Assembly (NCBI RefSeq): GCF_030818935.1
Contig: NZ_JAUTBD010000001.1
Span: 1,798,001-1,862,000 of the forward strand
Origin: Microbacterium sp. SORGH_AS_1204
GTDB lineage: Bacteria > Actinomycetota > Actinomycetes > Actinomycetales > Microbacteriaceae
Reading direction: 5' to 3'
DNA length: 64,000 nt
In this document: one piece after another, positions 17,332 through 26,645 of the stretch
Numbering within the stretch: position 1 is the first letter of the stretch
Layout of the letters: each line of letters opens with the position of its first letter
Position numbers and translations under genes: made by a program
Notes under the pieces: generated by a model
Seen by the model: only the letters and a program-made list of their open reading frames with translations
What the model was told of the DNA's origin: nothing
The model's database searches: none

Positions 17332-18519
17332 TCAGGGCCGAAGACCCGCCGCGACCGGCTTGAAGCCGGCGCGGATGTTCTCGCAGCACCCGGGGCGGCA
17401 CACGTCGTACCAGGGGCCCAGGTCGGTGAGCGACGGACGCTCGGCCTTGGGGGTGCCCTTCAAGCGCTCCTCGACCAGGTCGATCAGACCCGAGACGTAC
17501 GCCGGATCGATGCCGGGCGTCGGGGTGCGCACGGCCTTGATACCGGCTTCTTCTGCGGCCTCCATCGCCTCGGTGTCGAGGTCCCAGAGCACCTCCATGT
17601 GATCGCTGACGAAGCCGAGCGGCACGATGACGACGGCCTCGGCACCGCGGCCGGGGAGCTCGGCGATGACGTCGTTGACGTCGGGCTCCAACCACGGCTG
17701 GGTGGGCGGGCCTGAGCGCGACTGGTAGACGAGCTCCCATTCGACGTCGGCGACGGCGGCGGCCACCTCGGCCATGACGAACGCGGCGACGGCCTTGTGC
17801 TGCGCGGCGTACGCCCCGCCCTCGCCGAAATCGACATCTCGCGGGCCGGAGCGCTCGGCGTCGGCGGTGGGGATGGAGTGGGTGGAGAAGAGCACGCGGA
17901 TCTTCTCGGGCGCCGTGCCCTCGGCGACGAAGGCCGACACGGCATCCGTCACACCCCGAACGAACGTGGTCACGAAGCCGGGGTGGTCGAAGAACTGACG
18001 CACCTTGTCGATGGTCACCGTCTCGCCCAGCCCGGTCGCCTCGAGCACGCGCGCGTAGTCCTCGCGGTACTGACGGCAGCTCGAGAACGAGCTGTAGGCG
18101 CTCGTCGCGATCGCGATGAGGGTCGTGTCACCGGCCTCGGCGGCTTCGGTGACGGCCTCTTCGAGGTAGGGCTCCCAGTTGCGGTTGCCCCAGTACACCG
18201 GCAGACCCAGGCCGCGCTTGGCGATCTCCGCCTCCAGCGCCGCCTTGAGCTCGCGGTTGTGCTGGTTGATGGGGCTCACACCGCCGAAGTGGCGGTAGTG
18301 GTGGGCGACCTCCTCGAGCCGCTCATCGGGGATGCCGCGGCCGCGGGTCACGTTGCGCAGGAACGGGATGACGTCGTCCTGCCCCTCGGGACCGCCGAAG
18401 CCGGCGAGGAGGATGCCGTCGTAGGCCACCGGCGTCTCGACCCACTTCGGGCCGGACTTCGCCGCGGGCGACGCGTAGAGGACGGTGTCGGTGGTGGAAT
18501 CCGTGTCGGTCGTGCTCAC
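17332..18519 (-). CDS. cpfC: Coproporphyrin III ferrochelatase (CpfC/HemH)
   Basis: Inserts iron into coproporphyrin III in the coproporphyrin-dependent haem route used by actinobacteria. The 395-residue product has the catalytic His in LFSTHSIPTAD and Glu in QSRSGPPTQPWLEPD. The C-terminal CRPGCC (Cys374, Cys378, Cys379) with Cys148 supplies the [2Fe-2S] ligands seen in actinobacterial enzymes. Assignment to coproporphyrin rather than protoporphyrin is from family knowledge. GTG start with GGGAGGA about 8 nt upstream. Confidence 0.93.
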   Translation of the reverse strand: MSTTDTDSTTDTVLYASPAAKSGPKWVETPVAYDGILLAGFGGPEGQDDVIPFLRNVTRGRGIPDERLEEVAHHYRHFGGVSPINQHNRELKAALEAEIAKRGLGLPVYWGNRNWEPYLEEAVTEAAEAGDTTLIAIATSAYSSFSSCRQYREDYARVLEATGLGETVTIDKVRQFFDHPGFVTTFVRGVTDAVSAFVAEGTAPEKIRVLFSTHSIPTADAERSGPRDVDFGEGGAYAAQHKAVAAFVMAEVAAAVADVEWELVYQSRSGPPTQPWLEPDVNDVIAELPGRGAEAVVIVPLGFVSDHMEVLWDLDTEAMEAAEEAGIKAVRTPTPGIDPAYVSGLIDLVEERLKGTPKAERPSLTDLGPWYDVCRPGCCENIRAGFKPVAAGLRP

Positions 18520-18671
18520 GCACTCATCCTCCCACCTGCCCGATGGGCCTGGACGCGTGGTATCTCGTCACTAGGCTTATGTGGTTGTCATCGTCGCCGA
18601 CGGCGTCCGTCGTCATCCGCGCCACCCGCATCGTCCGCGTCGATCCGCCCCTCATCCCCGGGAGAACGCCA

Positions 18672-21221
18672 GTGCCAGGAGAGAACCTCACCCGCATCGA
18701 AGCGCAGGAGCGACGCGCGATCGTCGACACCCGCGCGTACGACGTGCAGCTCGACCTCACCCGCGGAGACGAGGTGTTCGCCTCGCGCACGACCGTCACC
18801 TTCACCGCGACGGAGGGGGCGTCGACCTTCATCGACCTCATCGCCCGCACCGTTCACTCCGTGACGCTGAACGGCCGCTCGCTCGACCCCGCCGCCGTGT
18901 TCGCCGACTCGCGTATCGCGCTCGAGGGTCTGGCATCCGAGAACGAGCTCGTCGTCGAGGCAGACTGCGAATACACCAACACCGGTGAAGGCCTGCACCG
19001 CTTCGTCGACCCCGTCGACGGCGAGGTCTACCTCTACTCGCAGTTCGAGGTGCCCGACTCCCGCCGCGTGTACACGGTGTTCGAGCAGCCCGACCTCAAG
19101 GCGGAGTTCACGTTCTCGGTCACCGCACCCGCGCGCTGGAAGGTCGTCTCCAACTCCCCCACGCCCGAGCCGGTCGCCGTCTCCGACGACACCGCCCGCT
19201 GGGACTTCCCCGCGACCCCGCGCATCTCGTCGTACATCACCGCGCTGGTGGCCGGTCCGTACGAGGCCACCTACAGCGAGCTGACGAGCGCCGACGGCCG
19301 CGTCATCCCTCTCGGCGTGTTCGCCCGCAAGAGCCTCTGGCAGTACCTCGACGCCGACTACGTCTTCGAGAAGACCCGCCAGGGCTTCGCGTACTTCGAG
19401 GAGAAGTTCGGCTTCCCCTACCCCTTCGCCAAGTACGACCAGCTGTTCGTGCCCGAGTTCAACGCGGGCGCCATGGAGAACGCCGGCGCGGTGACCTTCA
19501 CCGAGACCTACGTCTTCCGCTCCAAGGTGACCGATGCCGTCAAGGAGCGCCGCGTCGTCACGATCCTGCACGAGCTGGCGCACATGTGGTTCGGCGACCT
19601 CGTCACCATGAAGTGGTGGAACGACCTGTGGCTGAACGAGTCGTTCGCCGAGTGGGCATCGACCATTGCCACCGCCGAGGCGACCGAGTGGGAGGCGGCC
19701 TGGACCACCTTCAACGCGATGGAGAAGACCTGGGCCTACCGTCAGGATCAGCTCCCCTCGACTCACCCGGTCGTCGCCGAGATCAACGACCTCGAAGACG
19801 TGCAGGTCAACTTCGACGGCATCACGTACGCCAAGGGCGGTTCCGTCCTGAAGCAGCTGGCCGCGTGGGTGGGCATCGAGCAGTTCTTCGCCGGCGTCGC
19901 CGCCTACTTCCAGAAGCACCAGTGGTCGAACACCGAGGTGGGCGACCTGCTCGCAGAGCTCGAGACCACGAGCGGTCGCGACCTCGGCGACTGGGCGAAG
20001 AAGTGGCTCGAGACGGCGGGCGTGAACACCCTGGCGCCGCTGATCGAAGAGGGCGCCGACGGCACCATCTCGCGCTTCGCGATCGTGCAGACCGCGCCGA
20101 GCGACTACCCGACCATCCGCCCGCACCGCCTGGGCATCGGCTTCTACTCGCTCACCGACGCGGGGGCGCTGGAGCGCGTGCACCAGGTCGAGCTCGACGT
20201 CGACGGCGACCGCACCGAGGTCGCGGAGCTGCGCGGCATCCGTCGCCCCGATCTCGTGCTGCTCAACGACGACGACCTCGCCTACGCCAAGATCCGGCTC
20301 GACGAGCGGTCGCTGGCCACGGCGATCGCGCACCTCAAGGACATCTCCGACCCCCTCGCCCGCTCGCTCGTCTGGGGCGCGGCGTGGGATCAGACCCGGG
20401 ATGCCGAGGCCTCGGCGACCGACTACCTCGACCTCGTGCTGCGCAACATCGGCTCCGAGACCGAATCGACCACGGTGCGCACGACGCTCGCGCAGCTGCA
20501 GCTCGCGGCCAACTCCTACGTTGCTCCCGCGACGCGCGACGCGGCTCGTGAGCGCGTCGCCGATGGCCTGTGGGAACTCGCCCAGTCGGCTGAGCCCGGG
20601 AGCGACAGCCAGCTGCAGTTCGTCACGGCGTTCGCGTCAGCGGCATCCACCCCGGCGCACGCCGAGACGGTGCGCGCCCTGCGTGAGGGCGACACCGCGC
20701 TCGAGGGACTTGAGATCGACACCGATCTGTCGTGGCAGCTCCTCATCGCGCTGGCCTCCGCGGGCGTGGCGACCGAGGCCGACATCGAGGCCGCCCGGGC
20801 CGCCGACAACACCGCCAAGGGCGGTGAGTTCGCGGCGACCGCTCTCGCAGCGCTCCCCTCGCGCGAGGCGAAGCAGAAGGCGTGGAGCTCGCTGATCGAC
20901 TCCGCCGACGCGCCGAACACCATCGTGCGCGCCACCGCCGCCGGCTTCACCCACCCCGCGACCGTCGACGCGCTCACCGACTTCGTCGAGCCCTACTTCG
21001 CGATGCTGCTGCCGATCTGGGAGTCGCGCAGCTATCAGATCGCGCAGTACCTCATCGTGGGGCTCTACCCGGCGGGGCTGGCGAACACGGCGCTGCGCGA
21101 CGCGACGCGCGCGTGGCTGTCGCAGCACGCCGACGCCGCTCCCGCGCTGCGTCGTCTCGTCGGCGAGAACCTCGCCGGTGTCGAGCGCGCCCTCGCCGTG
21201 CAGGAGCGCGACGCGCAGTAG
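18672..21221 (+). CDS. pepN: Aminopeptidase N, M1 family
   Basis: Zinc aminopeptidase releasing N-terminal residues from peptides, cytoplasmic (no signal peptide). The 849-residue product has the exopeptidase motif GAMENAG at about 266-272 and the zinc motif HELAH at 300-304, followed by WFGDLVTMKWWNDLWLNE with the third ligand Glu. The length agrees with the mycobacterial and Streptomyces PepN group. I chose the GTG at 18672 because GGGAGA lies 8 nt before it and the family begins here. A TAGGCT at 18572-18577 could drive a transcript with a leader of about 90 nt. Confidence 0.94.
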   Translation: MPGENLTRIEAQERRAIVDTRAYDVQLDLTRGDEVFASRTTVTFTATEGASTFIDLIARTVHSVTLNGRSLDPAAVFADSRIALEGLASENELVVEADCEYTNTGEGLHRFVDPVDGEVYLYSQFEVPDSRRVYTVFEQPDLKAEFTFSVTAPARWKVVSNSPTPEPVAVSDDTARWDFPATPRISSYITALVAGPYEATYSELTSADGRVIPLGVFARKSLWQYLDADYVFEKTRQGFAYFEEKFGFPYPFAKYDQLFVPEFNAGAMENAGAVTFTETYVFRSKVTDAVKERRVVTILHELAHMWFGDLVTMKWWNDLWLNESFAEWASTIATAEATEWEAAWTTFNAMEKTWAYRQDQLPSTHPVVAEINDLEDVQVNFDGITYAKGGSVLKQLAAWVGIEQFFAGVAAYFQKHQWSNTEVGDLLAELETTSGRDLGDWAKKWLETAGVNTLAPLIEEGADGTISRFAIVQTAPSDYPTIRPHRLGIGFYSLTDAGALERVHQVELDVDGDRTEVAELRGIRRPDLVLLNDDDLAYAKIRLDERSLATAIAHLKDISDPLARSLVWGAAWDQTRDAEASATDYLDLVLRNIGSETESTTVRTTLAQLQLAANSYVAPATRDAARERVADGLWELAQSAEPGSDSQLQFVTAFASAASTPAHAETVRALREGDTALEGLEIDTDLSWQLLIALASAGVATEADIEAARAADNTAKGGEFAATALAALPSREAKQKAWSSLIDSADAPNTIVRATAAGFTHPATVDALTDFVEPYFAMLLPIWESRSYQIAQYLIVGLYPAGLANTALRDATRAWLSQHADAAPALRRLVGENLAGVERALAVQERDAQ

Positions 21222-21232
21222 GCACCACCCGT

Positions 21233-21266
21233 CGGATGCCCTCTCCCCTCCGGGAGGGGGCATCCG
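21233..21266 (+). terminator. Terminator of pepN
   Basis: The stem CGGATGCC...GGCATCCG extends through CTCTCCC/GGGAGGG around a short CTCC loop. Confidence 0.85.
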
Positions 21267-21352
21267 TCGTTCGCGAGGATCATCCTCTCGTCGCGTCGGG
21301 GTCATCCCCGCGGAGGACGACCCGGCCGGGGGCCGCTTCCTAACGTGGAGGC

Positions 21353-22264
21353 ATGATCGTTGCAGACAACCTCACCAAGAGATACGGCGCCAAGACCGCG
21401 GTCGACGGCGTCTCGTTCACCGTCGCGCCCGGCCGGGTGACCGGCTTCCTCGGTCCGAACGGCGCAGGCAAGTCCACGACGATGCGCATGATCGTCGGCC
21501 TCGACCGGCCCACCGCCGGGCGAGTCACCGTCGGCGGCCACGACTACCGGCACCTGCGCTCCCCCCTCACCGAAGTCGGTGTGCTGCTGGATGCCAAGGC
21601 CATCCACACCGGACGCTCCGCCCGCAACCACCTGCGCGCGATGGCCGCGACCCACGGCATCGGCCGTGCCCGCGTCGACGAGGTCATCGAGCTCACCGGC
21701 ATCGGTTCCGTCGCCGGAAAGCGCGCGGGCGGCTTCTCGCTCGGCATGGGCCAGCGCCTCGGTATCGCCGCCGCCCTCCTCGGCGACCCCCACACGCTCA
21801 TCCTCGACGAGCCGGTCAACGGCCTCGACCCCGAGGGCGTGCGCTGGGTGCGCCAGTTCGTGCGTCACCTCGCCGCGGAGGGCCGGACGGTCCTGCTGTC
21901 GAGCCACCTCATGAGCGAGATGTCGCAGACCGCCGACCATGTGATCGTCCTCGGCCGGGGGCGGGTGCTCGCCGACGCGTCACTGGCCGACCTCGTCGGT
22001 TCGTGGACGACGACGACGCTGCTCGTCCGCTCACCACGGCTGTCCGACCTCGTCGCCGCCCTCCAGATCCCGGATGCCACCGTCTCGGCGCTCGAACCCG
22101 GAGCGGCGCAGATCACCGGGGTCACGGCCCAGACCATCGGCGACCTCGCCGCCCGGCACGGCATCCCCCTCTACGAACTCACGCCGCGCAGCGGCTCGCT
22201 CGAAGACGCCTACCTCGCCCTGACCGACGACTCGGTCGAGTACAAGACCAAGGAGATCGCATGA
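21353..22264 (+). CDS. ABC transporter ATP-binding protein (ABC-2 exporter type)
   Basis: 303-residue ATPase. Walker A GPNGAGKST near residue 36, signature FSLGMGQRLGIA, Walker B LILDEPVNGLDPEG and the H-loop SSHLM are intact. The signature is the degenerate SLGMGQR form of exporters that pair with ABC-2 permeases. The last 80 residues form the C-terminal domain found in bacitracin/daunorubicin-type exporter ATPases. Its stop overlaps the permease start (ATGA). The substrate is unknown; drug or lipid export is a guess from family. Confidence 0.92.
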   Translation: MIVADNLTKRYGAKTAVDGVSFTVAPGRVTGFLGPNGAGKSTTMRMIVGLDRPTAGRVTVGGHDYRHLRSPLTEVGVLLDAKAIHTGRSARNHLRAMAATHGIGRARVDEVIELTGIGSVAGKRAGGFSLGMGQRLGIAAALLGDPHTLILDEPVNGLDPEGVRWVRQFVRHLAAEGRTVLLSSHLMSEMSQTADHVIVLGRGRVLADASLADLVGSWTTTTLLVRSPRLSDLVAALQIPDATVSALEPGAAQITGVTAQTIGDLAARHGIPLYELTPRSGSLEDAYLALTDDSVEYKTKEIA

Positions 22265-23043
22265 CCGCCCTCGCCTCGTCGCCCACGCGCGCCGACTACC
22301 GACTGAGCTTCGTTCACCTGCTGCGAAGCGAGGCGATCAAGGTCCTGACGTTGCGGTCCACCTGGTGGTCGCTGGGCATCACCGCCGCCCTGTCGATCGC
22401 CGTGTCGCTCCTGATCGCCGCCGCCGCGAGCGACTTCCAGGGATTCGCCGCCGTGAACGTCGTTCTCATGCCCACGCAGTTCACGATGCTCGTCGCCGGA
22501 ATCCTCGGTGCCATCGTCATCACCGGCGAGTACTCCACCGGCATGATCCGTTCGACCCTCACCGCCCAGCCCCGCCGCGGCGCGGTGCTGCTGGCCAAGG
22601 CCGTCGTCGTCTCGCTCGTCATGGCCGCCACCACCGTGGTCACCTATGCCGCGGCGATCATTCTGACCGCGCCGATGCTGAGCACCGGGATCGACTGGTC
22701 GGACCCGGCTCAGTCGACCGTGCCGCTGCTGTTCGGCGTGCTGTCGATGGTGGTGTTCACCCTCCTCGGACTCGGCCTCGGCTTCGCCATCCGCGCCGGC
22801 GCCGGCGCGATCGCGGCGACGGTGGGGGTGCTGTTCGTGCTCCCCATTGTGGTGTCGCTGTTCACCTTCGGTGGCCCGAACTGGCAGTGGCTCGTCGAGC
22901 TGGGGGCCTACCTCCCCTCCAGCGCCGCGTCGGAACTGACCACCCCGGGCGCCGAGATCGGTGCCGACCTGATGACCCTGCTCGCGTGGGCGGCGGGCCC
23001 GCTGGTGCTCGGGTGGGTGGCGCTGCGCTTCCGCGACGCCTGA
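22261..23043 (+). CDS. ABC-2 type transporter permease
   Basis: 260-residue permease with six predicted membrane helices, beginning with the cytoplasmic RSEAIKVLTLRSTWWSLG coupling segment typical of ABC-2 permeases. The conserved ITGEYSTGMIRSTLTAQPRR loop between helices 2 and 3 is present. It is translationally coupled to the ATPase by a 4-nt ATGA overlap, so the two form a complete exporter. Confidence 0.9.
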   Translation: MTALASSPTRADYRLSFVHLLRSEAIKVLTLRSTWWSLGITAALSIAVSLLIAAAASDFQGFAAVNVVLMPTQFTMLVAGILGAIVITGEYSTGMIRSTLTAQPRRGAVLLAKAVVVSLVMAATTVVTYAAAIILTAPMLSTGIDWSDPAQSTVPLLFGVLSMVVFTLLGLGLGFAIRAGAGAIAATVGVLFVLPIVVSLFTFGGPNWQWLVELGAYLPSSAASELTTPGAEIGADLMTLLAWAAGPLVLGWVALRFRDA

Positions 23044-23070
23044 CCCCTCCTCCCCCGCCTCGTCCTCGGA

Positions 23071-23107
23071 CGGATGCCTCGACGCTCAGCCGGCGCCGAG
23101 GCATCCG
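23071..23107 (+). terminator. Terminator of ABC exporter operon
   Basis: CGGATGCCTCG (23071-23081) pairs with CGAGGCATCCG (23097-23107). Confidence 0.85.
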
Positions 23108-23111
23108 TCGT

Positions 23112-23117
23112 TACTCT
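23112..23117 (+). promoter_or_regulatory. -10 box TACTCT, leaderless mscS
   Basis: Seven nt before the ATG at 23125. Confidence 0.5.
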
Positions 23118-23124
23118 GGATGCG

Positions 23125-24348
23125 ATGTTCGTTCTCGCCGAAGCCACCCCCACCCCGTCGCCCGCCATCACGTCTCCCGCCGATTTCGCCCATCTCGACA
23201 CCTGGACGTGGATCGGCGGCCGCCTGCTCGAATTCGGCGGCACGATGCTCCGGGTCGTCGGAATCATCATCGGTGTCGCCGTCGCCGCCTGGATCCTCCG
23301 CGTGGTCATCCGTCGCGTCGTCGACCGCATCGTTAACGGCGCCAAGGTCAAGGCGCGGGTCGACGACACCCAGGCGCTCGACCGGTCGCCCCTGAGTGCC
23401 GTCCGTCTCGTGCAGCGCACCCGCACGCTCGGGACGATCCTGCAGAACATCGTCAACGTCATCCTCGTCATCGTGGCGCTCGTCTGGATCGCCGGGATCG
23501 TCGCCCCCGACGCCCTGGCATCGCTCACGTTGCTGACGGCGGCGGTCGGCGCCGGTCTCGGCTTCGGCGCGCAGAACATCGTCAAAGACGTGCTCAACGG
23601 CATCTTCATCGTCGCCGAAGACCAGATCGGCATCGGCGATGTCGTCGACCTCGGTCTCGCCACCGGCATCGTCGAGTTCGTGAGCGTGCGGATCACCCAC
23701 GTGCGCGACGTCAACGGCACGCTCTGGTACGTGCGCAACGGCGAGATCACCCGCATCGGCAACATGTCGCAAGGCTGGTCGCGCGTCATCATCGACCTGG
23801 CTGTCCCCGTGGATGCCGACCTCGACGACGTCGAGAAGGCGATGCTCGACGCCGCGAAGGCGATGGCGAAAGAGACCAAGTGGCGCTCGCGCATCATCGA
23901 GCAGCCCGAGATCTGGGGTCTGGAGTCCATCGGCGGCGACGCGCTCGTCATCCGTCTGGTGATGAAGACGCGTTCGAGCGCGAAAGACGACGTCGCGCGC
24001 GAACTGCGCGCCCGCCTCAAGCGCGCGATCGACGAGCTCGGTATCGCCCTGCCGCACCTCAACTCGATCGTGTTGACCGGAGCCGAGGGCGCGCAGAGCG
24101 TCCGCGGTGCGCATCCGCCGAAGACGAAGGAGACACCCGTCGCCTCGGATGCCGCCCGACCGGTGTGGAAGCCCCGCCGGCGCAGCAAGCCTCTCGCCTC
24201 CGCCACGCCCGACGACGATGCCGATCCCGCACCGCGGAAGAAGACGATCCGCGACGCGGCGCCCACCACGACGGTCGATCTCCCCGCTGCCGACGCGCCC
24301 AAGCCGACACCCCCGGCCGTCCGCGCCGACGAGGACGGCACGACATGA
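23125..24348 (+). CDS. Small-conductance mechanosensitive channel, MscS family
   Basis: Opens on membrane tension to release solutes after hypo-osmotic shock. 407 residues: three membrane helices (GGTMLRVVGIIIGVAVAAWI; LQNIVNVILVIVALVWIAGI; LTLLTAAVGAGLGFGAQNIVK, where the last is the Gly/Ala-rich pore helix), then the beta domain (VAEDQIGIGDVVDLG) and the C-terminal domain. A disordered tail of about 85 residues rich in Pro, Lys and Asp is not part of MscS. The stop overlaps the globin start (ATGA). Confidence 0.92.
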   Translation: MFVLAEATPTPSPAITSPADFAHLDTWTWIGGRLLEFGGTMLRVVGIIIGVAVAAWILRVVIRRVVDRIVNGAKVKARVDDTQALDRSPLSAVRLVQRTRTLGTILQNIVNVILVIVALVWIAGIVAPDALASLTLLTAAVGAGLGFGAQNIVKDVLNGIFIVAEDQIGIGDVVDLGLATGIVEFVSVRITHVRDVNGTLWYVRNGEITRIGNMSQGWSRVIIDLAVPVDADLDDVEKAMLDAAKAMAKETKWRSRIIEQPEIWGLESIGGDALVIRLVMKTRSSAKDDVARELRARLKRAIDELGIALPHLNSIVLTGAEGAQSVRGAHPPKTKETPVASDAARPVWKPRRRSKPLASATPDDDADPAPRKKTIRDAAPTTTVDLPAADAPKPTPPAVRADEDGTT

Positions 24349-24794
24349 GCGAGCCGGTGAGCTTCTACGACCAGGTCGGCGGCATGGACACGTTCCGCCG
24401 TCTGGTCGACACGTTCTACCGCGGGGTCGCGTCCGACGAGGTGCTCAAGCCCATGTACCCCGAAGAAGACCTCGGCCCCGCGGCCGAGCGCCTGACGCTC
24501 TTCCTCGCGCAGTACTGGGGCGGGCCGACGACCTACGGCGAGACGCGTGGGCACCCGCGGCTGCGCATGCGCCACATGCCGTTCCATGTCGATCCCGATG
24601 CCCGCGACCGCTGGCTCCGGCACATGCGGGTCGCCGTCGACGAACTCGCACTCCCTCCGGCGTTCGAAGCGCCCCTGTGGGACTACCTCGAGCGCGCCGC
24701 GCACGCCATGGTGAACACGTTCGAGCCGCGCGGCATCGGGCCCGAGCAGAACGGTCGTCACGACACCGGGCTGCCGCTCCGCTCAGCCGACTGA
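24345..24794 (+). CDS. glbO: Group II truncated haemoglobin
   Basis: 149-residue 2-on-2 globin. Features are FYDQVGGMDTFRRLVDTFYRGV, YPEEDLGPAAERLTLFLAQYWGGP and the proximal His in HPRLRMRHMPFHV. The Trp at G8 in RDRWLRHM is typical of group II (GlbO). It probably binds O2 or NO or protects against oxidative stress. It is coupled to the mscS gene by a 4-nt overlap. Confidence 0.92.
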   Translation: MSEPVSFYDQVGGMDTFRRLVDTFYRGVASDEVLKPMYPEEDLGPAAERLTLFLAQYWGGPTTYGETRGHPRLRMRHMPFHVDPDARDRWLRHMRVAVDELALPPAFEAPLWDYLERAAHAMVNTFEPRGIGPEQNGRHDTGLPLRSAD

Positions 24795-24830
24795 GGTCCG
24801 CCCGCGGTATCCCGCCGCTGGCTCGGCGCG

Positions 24831-24890
24831 CCCGACTCGGCCACCCGCGACTGGCCGCGGGCACGGCGCCCGACCCGGCCACCCGCGACT
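24831..24890. repeat. Degenerate tandem repeat, about 38-bp period
   Basis: A 22-bp block beginning CCCGACTCGGCCACC occurs at 24831-24852 and, with one change, at 24869-24890, with a partial third copy after it. It lies between glbO and the next gene. The unit resembles the 39-bp array at 33.8-34.0 kb. Confidence 0.6.
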
Positions 24891-24911
24891 CGCGGCCGGC
24901 ACGGCGCGGGC

Positions 24912-25754
24912 TCAGCGGCCGAGGAAGTCGCCGAACCCCGGCAGGTCGAAGTTCGACAGACTCTCGCCGAAACCGCTGATCTGGTCGCCGGCGCCGCTCA
25001 CGGCATCCTGAGCCCCTCCGGCCCACTCGCCCGCGGCGCCGAGGTCGACGCCCTCGGCGAGGCTCGCGAGATCGACCCCGGATGCCAGACCCTCCAGGTC
25101 CACACCCTCCGCGAGGCCGACGAAGTCGACGCCCATCTGGCCCGCCTGGGCGAGCAGCGGCCCCGCGACGGCGCTGACGACGGCTCCGCCGGCGACTGCG
25201 GCCAGGAGCCCGCCCGCTCCGACGACGCCCGCACCGATCAGCCCACCGCGGCCGGCACGCGCGAGCAGGGTCGACATGCGCCCCGGCCGTGCGGCCTCCG
25301 CGCGAGCCGCCGTGCGCGCGAGGTCGTCGGCGCTGTCGGAGCGCGGGCGCTCGTGAGGAGCCAGGTCGGCATCCATCCGCTCCCGCACGTGCGCGCGCTG
25401 CGCGGGCGTCAAGCGCGCGAAGGCTTCGCGGTGCATCTGCTCGACGCGGTCGGGGTCGGCCGTTCGCAGCAGGTAGTCGTACCGGGCGATCGCGGCGCGG
25501 TCCTCCGACGAGAGGCGCGAGGACGAACCGGATGCCGCGGGCGGAGCGTAGCGCGAGGTCGGCGGCGCGGTTCGGGGCGCGGGCGTGGGGGCGTCGGCTC
25601 GGCGGTCGCCCTTCACGGCGTCCGCCGCCGAGCGCACCATGTCGCGCCAATCCTTTCCGCCGCCGGCTCCTGACGGGCGAGCCGACGACGACGAAGACGA
25701 CGCCTTGTCGACGGCCTTTGAGGCGAGCGAGATGAGACGGGACAGAGAGACCAT
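24912..25754 (-). CDS. Hypothetical protein with Gly/Ala-rich hydrophobic core and EGVDL repeats
   Basis: Not recognised. 280 residues. Residues 1-75 are low-complexity (Ser, Ala, Pro). The middle (RLSSEDRAAIARYDYLLRTADPD) is charged and helical. A Gly/Ala-rich hydrophobic segment of about 45 residues (GGLIGAGVVGAGGLLAAVAG onward) could insert in membranes. The tail has three near-repeats of GVDL followed by two residues and LA (EGLASGVDLASLAEGVDLG). The product ends in an amphipathic FGDFLGR. The start is taken at MVSLSRLISLAS, with AAAGG 6 nt upstream. Confidence 0.55.
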   Translation of the reverse strand: MVSLSRLISLASKAVDKASSSSSSARPSGAGGGKDWRDMVRSAADAVKGDRRADAPTPAPRTAPPTSRYAPPAASGSSSRLSSEDRAAIARYDYLLRTADPDRVEQMHREAFARLTPAQRAHVRERMDADLAPHERPRSDSADDLARTAARAEAARPGRMSTLLARAGRGGLIGAGVVGAGGLLAAVAGGAVVSAVAGPLLAQAGQMGVDFVGLAEGVDLEGLASGVDLASLAEGVDLGAAGEWAGGAQDAVSGAGDQISGFGESLSNFDLPGFGDFLGR

Positions 25755-25924
25755 GGAAGACCTTTCGACGGGCAGCACGCGGCTGCGACGTCAAGGTCTC
25801 CTCCGCCCGGACCGGACCGACGCACCCGGAGACCAACGGTGGCCTCGTGATGACGGATGCATCGCGACGGGAGTACTCCCCTTGCGTGCTCCAGCGTATG
25901 GCGGCCACCTATGCGCTCGCTGGA

Positions 25925-26593
25925 TCAGCTCCCGGTGGCACGGACGGGCGTGAGCCCCGAGCGCACCGGACCGCGCACGAGCACGTGACCGCGCGCGAGG
26001 GTCACGCGCGTCCATGCCCCGCTCGTGCGCACCGCCGCCGACTCGCCACCGGCGATGAACCCCAGCGCGAAGGCGGCGAAGGCGGTGCCCAGCGGCAGAC
26101 CGCCCAGCGCCTCGTCGGCCTGACCCCACACCTGAGCGCGCACGACACGCACCACGTCCTCGCCGGCGTCTGCGGGCAGGGCGTCGGCGACGGCGGCGAC
26201 GCCGTACTGGGCACGGGATGCCAGGACGGCGGCGTCGATGGCATCCGTCTGCTCCCACCCCCCGCGCGGCGGCGAGATGCCCGCCCACGCCGGTGACGTC
26301 GCCGTCTCGGGCAGCACGACAGCCTGGGCGTCGTCGGGAGCGGGCAGGAGGGCCGCGGCATCCACGACGAGATCGCACTCGAGCTCGGGATCGATGGCCG
26401 ACACCCGCAGCCCCAGCACGGTGGGGGTGGTGTCGAAGAGGCCGCGCGGGGCGAGGGGCGCGGCGGTGGTGACGAGAACGCCCGCGTCGGCGCGCAGGCG
26501 CACCGTGCCGTCACCGAGACGGATCGCGCGGGACGCGAAGGTGAGCAGGTCGGCTGCCGCCTGCGGATCGAGGAACAACAGACGCGCGGACAC
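25925..26593 (-). CDS. Conserved hypothetical protein, 222 aa
   Basis: I do not recognise a named family. Soluble and Ala-rich, mixed alpha/beta, with hydrophobic strands RLLFLDPQAAADLLTFASR, VRLRADAGVLVTT, TVLGLRVSAIDPELECDLVVDA and a helical C-terminus ALGGLPLGTAFAAFALGFIAGG. The GTG start (26593) is chosen because TAGTTT lies 7 nt upstream. It is divergent from the thioesterase gene, and the two start codons are about 50 bp apart. Confidence 0.6.
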   Translation of the reverse strand: MSARLLFLDPQAAADLLTFASRAIRLGDGTVRLRADAGVLVTTAAPLAPRGLFDTTPTVLGLRVSAIDPELECDLVVDAAALLPAPDDAQAVVLPETATSPAWAGISPPRGGWEQTDAIDAAVLASRAQYGVAAVADALPADAGEDVVRVVRAQVWGQADEALGGLPLGTAFAAFALGFIAGGESAAVRTSGAWTRVTLARGHVLVRGPVRSGLTPVRATGS

Positions 26594-26600
26594 CCGCCCT

Positions 26601-26606
26601 AAACTA
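26601..26606 (-). promoter_or_regulatory. -10 box TAGTTT, leaderless hypothetical gene
   Basis: Seven nt before the GTG at 26593. Confidence 0.45.
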
Positions 26607-26645
26607 CCAAGCGGTGCGGACCCGTCGTACCGGAACGGAGTCAGC

